Part shown: positions 8,287 to 15,775 of the stretch, one piece after another
Numbering within the stretch: position 1 is the first letter of the stretch
Layout of the letters: each line of letters opens with the position of its first letter
Assembly (NCBI RefSeq): GCF_041052385.1
Contig: NZ_CP163439.1
Span: 7,243,001-7,307,000, forward strand
Length of the DNA: 64,000 nucleotides
Direction of reading: 5' to 3'
Source of the DNA: Streptomyces sp. R28
GTDB taxonomy: Bacteria; Actinomycetota; Actinomycetes; Streptomycetales; Streptomycetaceae
Translations under genes and position numbers: made by a program
Notes under the pieces: model-generated
Database searches by the model: none
Told to the model about the DNA's origin: nothing
The model's input: the letters and a program-made list of their open reading frames with translations, nothing else

Positions 8287-8533
8287 GGACGTGACCCAGA
8301 TCACTCCACTGGGCCCGGCGATGACACCCGAACGTCCCGCGCGCCGCTGCCGTGTAAGCGCGCGGTGAACTAAATGAACGGAAGGGTGACCGCCCTCACA
8401 CGGCAGGGGATAGTCGCCGCATCGCTGGAGTACGACCCCCGCTCCCCGGGGCGCGCTTCCCCGTCAGCGAACCCCCACCCCGGACGTGAGCCGCACGCCG
8501 GTGATACCGACGAAGACGTCAAGGAGGGCAGCC
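8287..8533 (+). other. Upstream region of dctA
   Basis: This is the dctA side of the divergent 308-bp intergenic region. It must hold the dctA promoter and presumably the response-regulator site. I see no convincing -35/-10 pair; a loose AT-rich patch lies at about 8368-8376. The only strong signal is the AAGGAGG ribosome site at 8521-8527. Confidence 0.4.
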
Positions 8534-9919
8534 GTGGCCGCCGCCAAATCCCCCGATACGGCACCTGCCGCACCCGTCGCCAAGCGGGACCGCACGCACT
8601 ACCTCTACATCGCGGTGATCATCGCGGTGGCCCTCGGTATCACCGTGGGCCTGGTCGCGCCCGACTTCGCGGTCGAGCTGAAGCCCATCGGAGCGGGCTT
8701 CGTCAACCTGATCAAGATGATGATCTCGCCGATCATCTTCTGCACGATCGTCCTGGGTATCGGCTCGGTACGGAAGGCCACCAAGGTCGGTGCCGTCGGC
8801 GGTATCGCGCTGGGCTACTTCCTCGTGATGTCGCTGGTCGCCCTCGGTATCGGTCTCGTCGTCGGCAACATCCTGGAGCCGGGCACGGGTCTGCACATCA
8901 CCGACGCCATCAAGGACGCCGGTCACCAGCAGGTCGACTCGGAGGCCAAGGACACCACCGAGTTCCTGCTCAGCCTCATCCCGACCACGATGGTCTCCGC
9001 CTTCACCTCGGAGACGGTCCTGCAGACCCTGCTCATCGCCCTGCTGGCCGGCTTCGCGCTGCAGGCCATGGGCTCGGCCGGACAGCCGATCCTGCGTGGT
9101 GTGGAGCACATCCAGCGGCTCGTCTTCCGCATCCTGGCCATGGTGATGTGGGCCGCCCCCGTCGGTGCCTTCGGCGCCATCGCCGCCGTCACCGGGTCCG
9201 CCGGCGTCGACGCGCTCAAGAAGCTCGCCATCCTGATGCTCGGCTTCTACGTCACCTGCTTCCTCTTCGTCTTCATCGTGCTCGGCGCCCTGCTGCGCAT
9301 CGTCTCCGGCCTCAACATCTTCACGCTGTTCAAGTACCTGGGCCGCGAGTTCCTGCTGATCCTGTCCACCTCCTCCTCGGAGTCCGCGCTGCCGCGGCTC
9401 GTCGCGAAGATGGAGCACCTGGGTGTCAGCAAGCCGGTGGTCGGCATCACCGTCCCGACCGGCTACTCCTTCAACCTCGACGGCACCATGATCTACATGA
9501 CCATGTCGTCACTCTTCATCGCCGACGCCATGGGTACGCCGATGTCCATCGGTGAGCAGATCCCGCTGCTGCTCTTCCTGCTGGTCGCCTCCAAGGGCGC
9601 CGCCGGTGTCACCGGTGCGGGTCTGGCCACGCTGGCCGGTGGTCTGCAGTCGCACAAGCCGGCCCTGGTGGACGGCATCGGCCTCATCGTCGGCATCGAC
9701 CGCTTCATGAGCGAGGCCCGTGCTCTGACGAACTTCGCGGGCAACGCCGTGGCCACCGTCCTGATCGGCACCTGGACCAAGGAGATCGACCGCGGGCGCG
9801 TCGACCAGGTGCTCGCCGGTCAGATCCCGTTCGACGAGGCGACCCTCCAGGACGACGGCCACGGCGCCCCGGCCGAGGCGTCGGAACAGGGCGACGAGAA
9901 GGAACTCGCCAAGGCGTAG
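8534..9919 (+). CDS. dctA: C4-dicarboxylate:cation symporter DctA
   Basis: A 461-residue dicarboxylate/amino acid:cation symporter. Motifs are the serine-rich reentrant loop (STSSSESALPRL), GYSFNLDGTMIYM in helix 7, and AAGVTGAGLATLAGG with the second hairpin. About eight membrane helices start at residue 25. GTG 8534 is preferred over in-frame GTG 8486 because AAGGAGG lies six bases before it. It imports succinate, fumarate and malate. The CitA/DcuS-type pair at 3.5-6 kb is the obvious regulator. The acidic C-terminal tail (DDGHGAPAEASEQGDEKE) is cytoplasmic. Confidence 0.92.
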   Translation: MAAAKSPDTAPAAPVAKRDRTHYLYIAVIIAVALGITVGLVAPDFAVELKPIGAGFVNLIKMMISPIIFCTIVLGIGSVRKATKVGAVGGIALGYFLVMSLVALGIGLVVGNILEPGTGLHITDAIKDAGHQQVDSEAKDTTEFLLSLIPTTMVSAFTSETVLQTLLIALLAGFALQAMGSAGQPILRGVEHIQRLVFRILAMVMWAAPVGAFGAIAAVTGSAGVDALKKLAILMLGFYVTCFLFVFIVLGALLRIVSGLNIFTLFKYLGREFLLILSTSSSESALPRLVAKMEHLGVSKPVVGITVPTGYSFNLDGTMIYMTMSSLFIADAMGTPMSIGEQIPLLLFLLVASKGAAGVTGAGLATLAGGLQSHKPALVDGIGLIVGIDRFMSEARALTNFAGNAVATVLIGTWTKEIDRGRVDQVLAGQIPFDEATLQDDGHGAPAEASEQGDEKELAKA

Positions 9920-9929
9920 GCGCTCCGCG

Positions 9930-9994
9930 GGGGCCCTGCGGCCCCTCCTCACTCCGGACGTCCGGCCCCACCTGAACCGGGGCCGGGCGTCCGG
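9930..9994 (+). terminator. Double hairpin after dctA
   Basis: A small hairpin at 9930-9945 (GGGGCC, loop CTGC, GGCCCC) is followed by a strong one. Arms 9954-9969 and 9979-9994 pair over 16 bp with a single G-T wobble around a 9-nt loop. Confidence 0.75.
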
Positions 9995-10053
9995 CCGGCA
10001 CACTCCGGGCGGCTGGGATGCTCACCCGTCTCTCAGCCGCCAGGTCAAAATCC

Positions 10054-10087
10054 CGTCAGGCGCACGGCAACTGCCGTGCGCCTGACG
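10054..10087. terminator. Perfect 16-bp stem hairpin
   Basis: CGTCAGGCGCACGGCA at 10054-10069 pairs perfectly with 10072-10087 across a two-base centre. It lies between dctA and the secreted-protein gene and probably insulates them; it could alternatively be an operator. Confidence 0.6.
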
Positions 10088-10196
10088 GCATTACCGGAAG
10101 ATTGCGTTCCCTTACCCGTCCTTGCCCAACCCCGGTTGATCTTCGGTACCTCTCCACCGGTGACCGTCAAGGACACAGAGGAAGTCCGGGGAACCC

Positions 10197-10673
10197 ATGG
10201 ACAAAGTTCGCAAGGCATTGATCGGCACGGCCACCGGGGCCGTGCTCCTCACGGCCGGCGTGGCTCCGGCCCAGGCGGCCACGGGGGCGGCCCAGCCGTC
10301 CGCTGGGCGTGGCTACAGGAGCATCGCCGGCGTGTGCGGTTCGCTGCTGGCCACCGGTGTCAGCGTCTCCTCGCTGGGGAAGACCCTCGCCTCCAAGGGC
10401 GCGGGCTGGGTGGGGGCGATCGTCTCCGCGGGCTGCCTGGTGAAGGACGCCAAGGAGTACAGCAGGGCCTTCAACGCCACCCCGGCGGGCATCGCGAGGC
10501 TGAAGAAGATCCAGGCGAAGTACCACAACTACACCTTCGAGCACTTCATGAAGGACTTCGGCTGCGAGTGGAAGGCGAACCCGCCCGGTGGCGGCACGGA
10601 CCCCGCTCCGGCCGTCGTGGCCAACAGCACCAGGGAGGCCGGGCACTGGGACTGCAGCTCGGCCGGCGACTGA
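10197..10673 (+). CDS. Secreted protein of unknown function
   Basis: A 158-residue protein with a clear Sec signal peptide (MDKVRKAL, hydrophobic core, APAQA cleavage near residue 27). The mature part has cysteines near 43, 82, 124 and 153, so two disulfides are possible. A small hydrophobic segment lies around 44-80. I recognise no family. It begins a two-gene unit with the membrane protein 13 bp downstream. The C-terminus (GHWDCSSAGD) is polar. Confidence 0.75.
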   Translation: MDKVRKALIGTATGAVLLTAGVAPAQAATGAAQPSAGRGYRSIAGVCGSLLATGVSVSSLGKTLASKGAGWVGAIVSAGCLVKDAKEYSRAFNATPAGIARLKKIQAKYHNYTFEHFMKDFGCEWKANPPGGGTDPAPAVVANSTREAGHWDCSSAGD

Positions 10674-10686
10674 GCGGAGGGTTCTC

Positions 10687-10980
10687 GTGGACATCACCCT
10701 GGCACTCGTGCTGGTCGTCGCCGAACTGGCGGTGCTGACCGGTGGGTACCTCGACGCACAGGCACACACGCGGCCGAGCAGGGGCGTGCGCGTCACTCGG
10801 GCACTCGTCCCGCTGCTCGCCGTGGCGGCGGCCGTGGCGCTGATGCCGGATCCCGTCTGGAAGGTGGCGGTGGCTCTCGTCACGCCGGCGCTGGTGAAGG
10901 CCACCGACCAGTTGACACGCCACCTCGGGGCCCCGGCCCCGGCCCCGGGCGGCGGTGAGCCGGCCGGCCGGCCGCGCTGA
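10687..10980 (+). CDS. Small membrane protein
   Basis: A 97-residue protein starting at GTG 10687, five bases after GGAGGG. Hydrophobic segments at about 3-22, 38-56 and 60-77 suggest two or three membrane helices, ending in a Pro/Gly-rich tail (APAPAPGGGEPAGRPR). It follows the secreted-protein gene by 13 bp and is probably co-transcribed. It may anchor, export or protect against the secreted partner, but I cannot assign a function. Confidence 0.65.
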   Translation: MDITLALVLVVAELAVLTGGYLDAQAHTRPSRGVRVTRALVPLLAVAAAVALMPDPVWKVAVALVTPALVKATDQLTRHLGAPAPAPGGGEPAGRPR

Positions 10981-11040
10981 GACCGGCGAGCGGTTCGGGA
11001 CTCGCCGGGACCCTGGGGGCCAAGCGTGCGGCAACGCACG

Positions 11041-11958
11041 TCAGTCGGCCTTTCCCAGGGTCTCGGCGACCGCCTTCGGGAGCCACTGCCGGGCGGGCGT
11101 GAAGCGGAAACCCAGCCGGGTGGCACGGGAGTTGTCCATGCCGTAGGAGCGGGTGAAGGACAGCGGGGAGACCTCGCCGACCTCGACCTGCCGGAAGACG
11201 GCCTTGCCGTCCGGGAGGTGCGCGGCGATCGCGTCGCACAGGTCCTCGGTGGTCAGCAGGCCGTGCGAGGCGGCGTTGACCGGCCCCGTGAAGTCCTGGC
11301 CCACCGCCCAGAACAGGAAGTCGGCGATCTCCTCGACATGGATGTACGTCGCCGGGTGGTTCACCACCGGCACGGCGATCGGCGCACCGGCGCGGATGCG
11401 GCTCGCGTAGTGCGCCATACGGCCCGTGAAGTCGTCGTCCCCGCCCAGCACATGGGCGACACGCACCGCCGCGTACGGGAGGTCGGGTGCGGCGGCGAAG
11501 ACCGCCTCCGCCTGCCGCTTTCCCTCGCCGTAGTGGGCGTCGAGGAACTCCGGGTCGTCCCAGGGGAGTTCGAGATCGACGGCCACGCCCAGCGGATCCA
11601 TGTCCCCCTCGCGCACGGGGGCGATCGAGTCCTCGTACTCGTACACCTCCACCGTCGACGTCAGCACGTAACGACGCGTGCGGCCGGTGAAGACCCGGCG
11701 GGCGATCTCCGCCTGGCGCGGTGTGTAGCAGACCTGGTCGACCACGGCGTCGAACGTCCGTGAACCCAGCGCCGCCGTCAGGGACTTCTCGTCGCTGCGG
11801 TCGGCGACGAGATGGACCGCGCCCGGCGGCGGCGCCGACGAGCCGCGATTGAGAACCGTCACCCGGTCCCCGGCGAGCAGCAGTCGCGCGATCAGCCGCT
11901 TGCCGAAATAGCGGTTGCCGCCGATGACCAGTACCTCTCGTGCCTTTCGCATGACCAT
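11041..11958 (-). CDS. NAD-dependent epimerase/dehydratase-family protein
   Basis: A 305-residue Rossmann-fold protein of the extended SDR type. The N-terminal VLVIGGNRYFGKRLIARLLLAGD binds NAD(P). TSTVEVYEYEDS occupies the catalytic serine region, and HYGEGKRQAEAVF replaces the usual YxxxK with YGEGK. ATG 11958 sits four bases after AGGAGA; a second ATG at 11952 is possible. The enzyme probably modifies a nucleotide-sugar or related substrate; specificity is not visible. It is divergent from an Lrp-type regulator across only 39 bp, so that regulator probably controls it. Confidence 0.82.
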   Translation of the reverse strand: MVMRKAREVLVIGGNRYFGKRLIARLLLAGDRVTVLNRGSSAPPPGAVHLVADRSDEKSLTAALGSRTFDAVVDQVCYTPRQAEIARRVFTGRTRRYVLTSTVEVYEYEDSIAPVREGDMDPLGVAVDLELPWDDPEFLDAHYGEGKRQAEAVFAAAPDLPYAAVRVAHVLGGDDDFTGRMAHYASRIRAGAPIAVPVVNHPATYIHVEEIADFLFWAVGQDFTGPVNAASHGLLTTEDLCDAIAAHLPDGKAVFRQVEVGEVSPLSFTRSYGMDNSRATRLGFRFTPARQWLPKAVAETLGKAD

Positions 11959-11997
11959 AATTCTCCTGGCCCCGCACCGCGTTCTGAAGGGGAAGAC

Positions 11998-12516
11998 ATG
12001 GGAGATCAGGCCGCCGTGCCGAAAGAACCACGGCATCTGCGCCCGGCCGCCGACGAAACATCGGTGGCCTTCGACGCCCTGGACCGGCAGATCCTCGAAC
12101 TGCTCCAGACCGACGGCCGGATCAAGCTGAGCGAGCTGGGCCGCCGCGTGCGACTCAGCCCGGCAGCCGTCACCGAGCGCGTACGGCGACTGGAGGCGGC
12201 GGGCGCGATCACGGGGTACGGCGCCCATGTCACCCCCGCCCGGCTCGGCTACGGCATCCAGGCCTTCATCCGGGTCAACCCGCACGGCGGCTACACCCTC
12301 AAGCACCCCCGCACCCTGGAGCTGCTCGACCGCCCGGAGATCATCGAGGTCCACCACGTCGTCGGCGAGGACTGCTGGATCCTCAAGGTCGCCGTCGAGG
12401 ACACCGTCCACCTGGAGGACGTCCTCGAACAGACCTCGGCGCTGGGCCGGACGACGACATCGATCGTGCTGTCCTCCCCGGTGCGCAGAAAGCCCCTGCT
12501 GCCGCGGTTGCCCTGA
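11998..12516 (+). CDS. Lrp/AsnC-family transcriptional regulator
   Basis: A 172-residue regulator. The N-terminal helix-turn-helix is at about 25-75 (FDALDRQILELLQTDGRIK, then LGRRVRLSPAAVTERVRRLE). The C-terminal RAM/AsnC ligand-binding domain follows (VHHVVGEDCWILKVAVED). A 20-residue N-terminal extension precedes the HTH. ATG 11998 follows AAGGGGAAG. The 39-bp gap to the divergent epimerase gene suggests one operator controls both. The ligand is probably an amino acid (family knowledge). Confidence 0.9.
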   Translation: MGDQAAVPKEPRHLRPAADETSVAFDALDRQILELLQTDGRIKLSELGRRVRLSPAAVTERVRRLEAAGAITGYGAHVTPARLGYGIQAFIRVNPHGGYTLKHPRTLELLDRPEIIEVHHVVGEDCWILKVAVEDTVHLEDVLEQTSALGRTTTSIVLSSPVRRKPLLPRLP

Positions 12517-12538
12517 CGTCGGCGTCAAGGATTACGTT
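12508..12538 (+). promoter_or_regulatory. MerR-type promoter with 19-bp spacer
   Basis: TTGCCC (12508-12513) and TACGTT (12533-12538) are separated by 19 bp, the unusual spacing of MerR-controlled promoters. The spacer contains the inverted repeat TGACG-N4-CGTCA (12514-12527). Transcription would start about at the ATG (12546), giving a leaderless mRNA. Confidence 0.65.
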
Positions 12539-12545
12539 CGTACGC

Positions 12546-12932
12546 ATGCGAATCGGCGAGCTGGCCGCACGGGCCGGGACCACGACGCGCACGTTGCGCT
12601 ACTACGAGTCGCGAGGGCTGCTGCCCGCGCGGCGCAGCGGCAACGGCTACCGGACCTACGACGAGAGCGACCTGACGCTGCTCCGGCAGATCCGCACGCT
12701 CCAGGACTTCGGGTTCGACCTGGAGGAGACGCGGCCGTTCGTGGAGTGTCTGCGGGCCGGGCACCCGGAAGGCGACACGTGCCCCGCCTCGCTCGCGGTC
12801 TACCGGCGCAAGCTGGACGAACTCGACGCGTTGATCGGGGAGTTGCAGGCCGTGCGCGCCAAGATCGGCCTGCGGCTGGCGCTCGCCGAGGGGGAACCAC
12901 CGTTGTGCGAACTGGGAGGGCAGGAGCTGTGA
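12546..12932 (+). CDS. MerR-family regulator of a thioredoxin operon
   Basis: A 128-residue regulator with an N-terminal winged helix (MRIGELAARAGTTTRTLRYYE, then YRTYDESDL) and a dimerisation helix from about 80. Cysteines at about 62, 73 and 120 (VECLRAGHPEGDTCPA) could make it thiol-responsive. No ribosome site precedes ATG 12546, which fits a leaderless transcript. Its TGA overlaps the GTG of the thioredoxin gene. It probably autoregulates and controls thioredoxin according to redox or metal state (inference). Confidence 0.88.
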   Translation: MRIGELAARAGTTTRTLRYYESRGLLPARRSGNGYRTYDESDLTLLRQIRTLQDFGFDLEETRPFVECLRAGHPEGDTCPASLAVYRRKLDELDALIGELQAVRAKIGLRLALAEGEPPLCELGGQEL

Positions 12933-13261
12933 TCAAGGCGGCGGGCGTGGCAGAGGTGACGGACGAGGACTTCGAAGCGGAGGTGATCGGCTCCGAACTG
13001 CCGGTGCTGGTGCAGTTCACGGCCGAGTGGTGCGGCCCGTGCCGCCAGCTCGCGCCGGTGCTGAGCGCCATCGCCGGCGAGGAGGGCGACCGGCTGAGGA
13101 TCGTCCAGCTGGACGTGGACCGCAATCCGGGCACCACGATCGCGTACGGCGTGCTGTCGACGCCCACGCTGATGGTGTTCCGGGGCGGTGAGCCCGTGAA
13201 GTCGATGGTGGGGGCACGGCCCAAGCGCAGGCTCCTGGAGGAGCTCGCCGACGTGCTGTGA
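12929..13261 (+). CDS. Thioredoxin
   Basis: A 110-residue thioredoxin with the canonical WCGPC active site at 34-38, LDVDRNPGTTIAYGV and cis-Pro in STPTLMVF. GTG 12929 overlaps the MerR stop codon and is preceded by GGAGGGCAGGAG, so translation is strong and coupled. It is cytoplasmic and reduces protein disulfides. Being controlled by its own MerR regulator rather than sitting beside trxB makes it a stress-specific paralogue. Confidence 0.93.
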   Translation: MIKAAGVAEVTDEDFEAEVIGSELPVLVQFTAEWCGPCRQLAPVLSAIAGEEGDRLRIVQLDVDRNPGTTIAYGVLSTPTLMVFRGGEPVKSMVGARPKRRLLEELADVL

Positions 13262-13275
13262 CCCACTTCGGGTAC

Positions 13276-13315
13276 AAAGAAATCCCCCGGGCAATTGCGC
13301 CCGGGGGATTTCTTT
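13276..13315 (+). terminator. Strong terminator after thioredoxin
   Basis: Arms 13276-13292 and 13299-13315 pair perfectly over 17 bp around AATTGC, with an A-rich 5' arm and T-rich 3' end. It is the most classical intrinsic terminator in the window. Confidence 0.9.
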
Positions 13316-13332
13316 GCGTATATTCAATGGTT

Positions 13333-13369
13333 CGCGACTTCGAGTCGGATTGGGCCCGACGAAGTCGCG
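13333..13369 (+). promoter_or_regulatory. Hairpin in the leader region of the HelD-family gene
   Basis: CGCGACTTCG (13333-13342) pairs with CGAAGTCGCG (13360-13369), and inner bases extend the stem. It lies about 40 bp before the TTG start and could be a transcript element or an operator. It does not resemble the 19-bp rifamycin-associated element as I recall it. Confidence 0.4.
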
Positions 13370-13410
13370 GTGAAGTCCAGTGAGCACACTATATCCGGGC
13401 GGGAGCAGAA

Positions 13411-15666
13411 TTGTCAAACACCGAATTGCAAGACGGTGAAATGCGACGCGAGCAGGAATTCATCGACTCCCTGTACACGCGCGTGGACGCGCTGCGCGGC
13501 GACACCGAGACCTCCGTCGGGGACGCGCTCGCCCAGGGCAACACGCCCATGCAGGCCCGACTGGAGCGGGACATCCTCGTCGCCGAGCGCTCGGGGCTGC
13601 TCGCCGCGCTGAACGCGGTGGACGGTTCGCTCTGCTTCGGCCGGATCGACCTCGCCTCGGGCGTCAGCCACCACATCGGCCGCATCGGCCTGCGCACCGA
13701 CGACGCCGAGCGCACGCCGATCCTGATCGACTGGCGGGCCGACGTCGCCCGCCCCTTCTACCTGGCCACCGGCCACACCCCGATGGGCATCAGGCGCAGA
13801 CGGCACATCACCACCAGCGGCCGTACGGTCACCGCTCTGCACGACGAGATCCTCGACCTGGGCGACCAGGAGCGGACCGGCCACGAGGACCCGACCGGCG
13901 ACGCCGTGCTGCTCGCCGCGCTCGACTCCGCGCGCACCGGCCGGATGAGCGACATCGTGCAGACCATCCAGGCCGAGCAGGACGAGATCATCCGGGCCCC
14001 GCACCGCGGCGTGCTCGTCGTCGAGGGCGGCCCCGGCACCGGCAAGACGGCCGTCGCGCTGCACCGCGCCGCGTATCTGCTGTACGAGTACCGGGAACTG
14101 CTCGCCAAGCGCGCGGTCCTCATCGTCGGCCCCAACCCCGCCTTCCTCGGCTACATCGGCGAGGTCCTGCCCTCGCTCGGCGAGACCGGTGTCCTGCTGG
14201 CCACGGTCGGCGAGCTGTTCCCCGGCGTGCGGGCCACAGCGACGGACAGCCGGGAGGCGGCCGCGGTCAAGGGCCGCGCCGACATGGCCGACGTACTCGC
14301 CGAGGTCGTCCGCGACTGGCAGTCGCTGCCGGACCCGGTGATCGCGATCGAGCACGAACGCGAAATCCTGATGCTCGACGACGACCTGGTGAAGGTGGCC
14401 CGCGAGCGCACCCGGGACACGGGGCTCCCACACAACGTGGCCCGCGAGTACTTCGAGGGCCACATCCTCAACACACTCACCGAGCTGTACGCCGAGCGCG
14501 TCGGCACCGACCCGTACGACGGCTCCAGCCTCCTCGACCCCAGCGACGTCACCCAGATCCGTGACGAGCTCGCCGAGAACCCCGAGGTCTGGGCCGCCAT
14601 CGACCAGCTGTGGCCGCGTCTGACGCCGCAGCGCTTGGTCGCGGACTTCCTCGCCGACCCCGTGGGCTACCTCCCCGATGAGGACGTGGGCGCGATCCGC
14701 CGGCCCGTGACGCGGGCGTGGACGGTGGCGGACGTACCGCTCCTCGACGAGGCGGCCGAACTCCTCGGCGAGGACGACCGGCTGGCCCGGGCCCGCGCGG
14801 ACCGCGAGCGCGCGACGCAGGTGGCGTACGCGCAGGGCGTGCTGGACGTCTCGTTCGCGTCCCGCACCTATGAGTTCGAGGACAAGGAGGACAGCGATCC
14901 CGACGGCTCCGAGGTGCTGTCCGCGCACGACATCATCGACGCCGAGCGCTTCGCCGAACGTCACGAGGAGGACGACCACCGCAGCGCCGCCGAGCGTGCG
15001 GCGGCCGACCGCACCTGGGCGTTCGGGCACATCATCGTGGACGAGGCGCAGGAGCTGTCGCCGATGGCATGGCGGCTGCTCATGCGGCGCAGCCCGACCC
15101 GCTCAATGACCCTGGTCGGCGACCCGGCCCAGACCGCCGAGGCGGCCGGTGTCGGCTCCTGGGCGGGCATCCTGGAGCCGTACGTCGAGGACCGCTGGGA
15201 CCACACCCGCCTCGGCGTCAACTACCGCACCCCGGCCGAGATCATGGAACTGGCGGCGGCGGTGGTCCGCGCCCAGAACCCTGACTTCGAGCCCCCGAGT
15301 TCCGTCCGCTCGACCGGCGTACGGCCCTGGGTGCGCGCCACCGACGACCTGGCCGGCGCGGTGGCCAAGGCGGTCGAGGAGCTGACCCCGGCGGAGGGCC
15401 GGCTGGCGGTCATCGCCCCACGCCATCTGCACCGGAAACTGGCGGCCCGACTGGACGGGGTCACGGAGGGCGCCGAGCCCGACCTCACGCGGAGCGTGGT
15501 CCTCCTCGACCCGCGTCAGTCGAAGGGGCTGGAATTCGACTCCGTGCTGGTGGTGGAGCCGGGGCTGTACGGCACGAGTGACTTGTACGTGGCGCTGACC
15601 CGGGCCACGCAGAGGCTGGGGATCCTCCACACGGGCCACCTGCCGAAGGCACTGACCACCGCCTGA
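13411..15666 (+). CDS. HelD-family RNA polymerase-associated ATPase (UvrD/Rep-like)
   Basis: A 751-residue superfamily-1 helicase-like ATPase. The N-terminal coiled-coil region (about 10-60) and HelD-specific motifs HHIGRIGL and LIDWRADVARPFY precede the P-loop GGPGTGKT at 206-213. Walker B is IIVDEAQELSPMAW; later motifs include GDPAQTAEA and VALTRATQRLG. HelD proteins dissociate stalled RNA polymerase, and the HelR subgroup in Streptomyces protects it from rifamycins. TTG 13411 is preferred because GGGAG lies five bases upstream; ATG 13441 is the alternative. It is a single-gene unit between terminators. Confidence 0.88.
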   Translation: MSNTELQDGEMRREQEFIDSLYTRVDALRGDTETSVGDALAQGNTPMQARLERDILVAERSGLLAALNAVDGSLCFGRIDLASGVSHHIGRIGLRTDDAERTPILIDWRADVARPFYLATGHTPMGIRRRRHITTSGRTVTALHDEILDLGDQERTGHEDPTGDAVLLAALDSARTGRMSDIVQTIQAEQDEIIRAPHRGVLVVEGGPGTGKTAVALHRAAYLLYEYRELLAKRAVLIVGPNPAFLGYIGEVLPSLGETGVLLATVGELFPGVRATATDSREAAAVKGRADMADVLAEVVRDWQSLPDPVIAIEHEREILMLDDDLVKVARERTRDTGLPHNVAREYFEGHILNTLTELYAERVGTDPYDGSSLLDPSDVTQIRDELAENPEVWAAIDQLWPRLTPQRLVADFLADPVGYLPDEDVGAIRRPVTRAWTVADVPLLDEAAELLGEDDRLARARADRERATQVAYAQGVLDVSFASRTYEFEDKEDSDPDGSEVLSAHDIIDAERFAERHEEDDHRSAAERAAADRTWAFGHIIVDEAQELSPMAWRLLMRRSPTRSMTLVGDPAQTAEAAGVGSWAGILEPYVEDRWDHTRLGVNYRTPAEIMELAAAVVRAQNPDFEPPSSVRSTGVRPWVRATDDLAGAVAKAVEELTPAEGRLAVIAPRHLHRKLAARLDGVTEGAEPDLTRSVVLLDPRQSKGLEFDSVLVVEPGLYGTSDLYVALTRATQRLGILHTGHLPKALTTA

Positions 15667-15667
15667 A

Positions 15668-15708
15668 CAAACGCCGGAGGGGCTGAAATTCAGCCCCTCC
15701 GGCGTTTG
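15668..15708 (+). terminator. Terminator after the HelD-family gene
   Basis: Arms 15668-15685 and 15691-15708 pair perfectly over 18 bp with loop AAATT. It lies between the converging HelD-family and glgB genes and works on both strands. Confidence 0.9.
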
Positions 15709-15775
15709 AGGAGCGGGGTCGAAGGGGCGGAGCCCCTTCAGGACGGGACGGGTAGGGGCGGCGGGGGCGAGGAAA

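Noticed and set aside
12227..12540. An extended thioredoxin fusion reading back through the Lrp and MerR genes
   Set aside because: The upstream part is a shadow frame. GTG 12929, coupled to the MerR stop, has a strong ribosome site and begins the conserved domain.
13316..13410. A rifamycin-associated element upstream of the HelD-family gene
   Set aside because: The hairpin there does not match the 19-bp inverted repeat I recall for that element, so I do not claim HelR-type induction.
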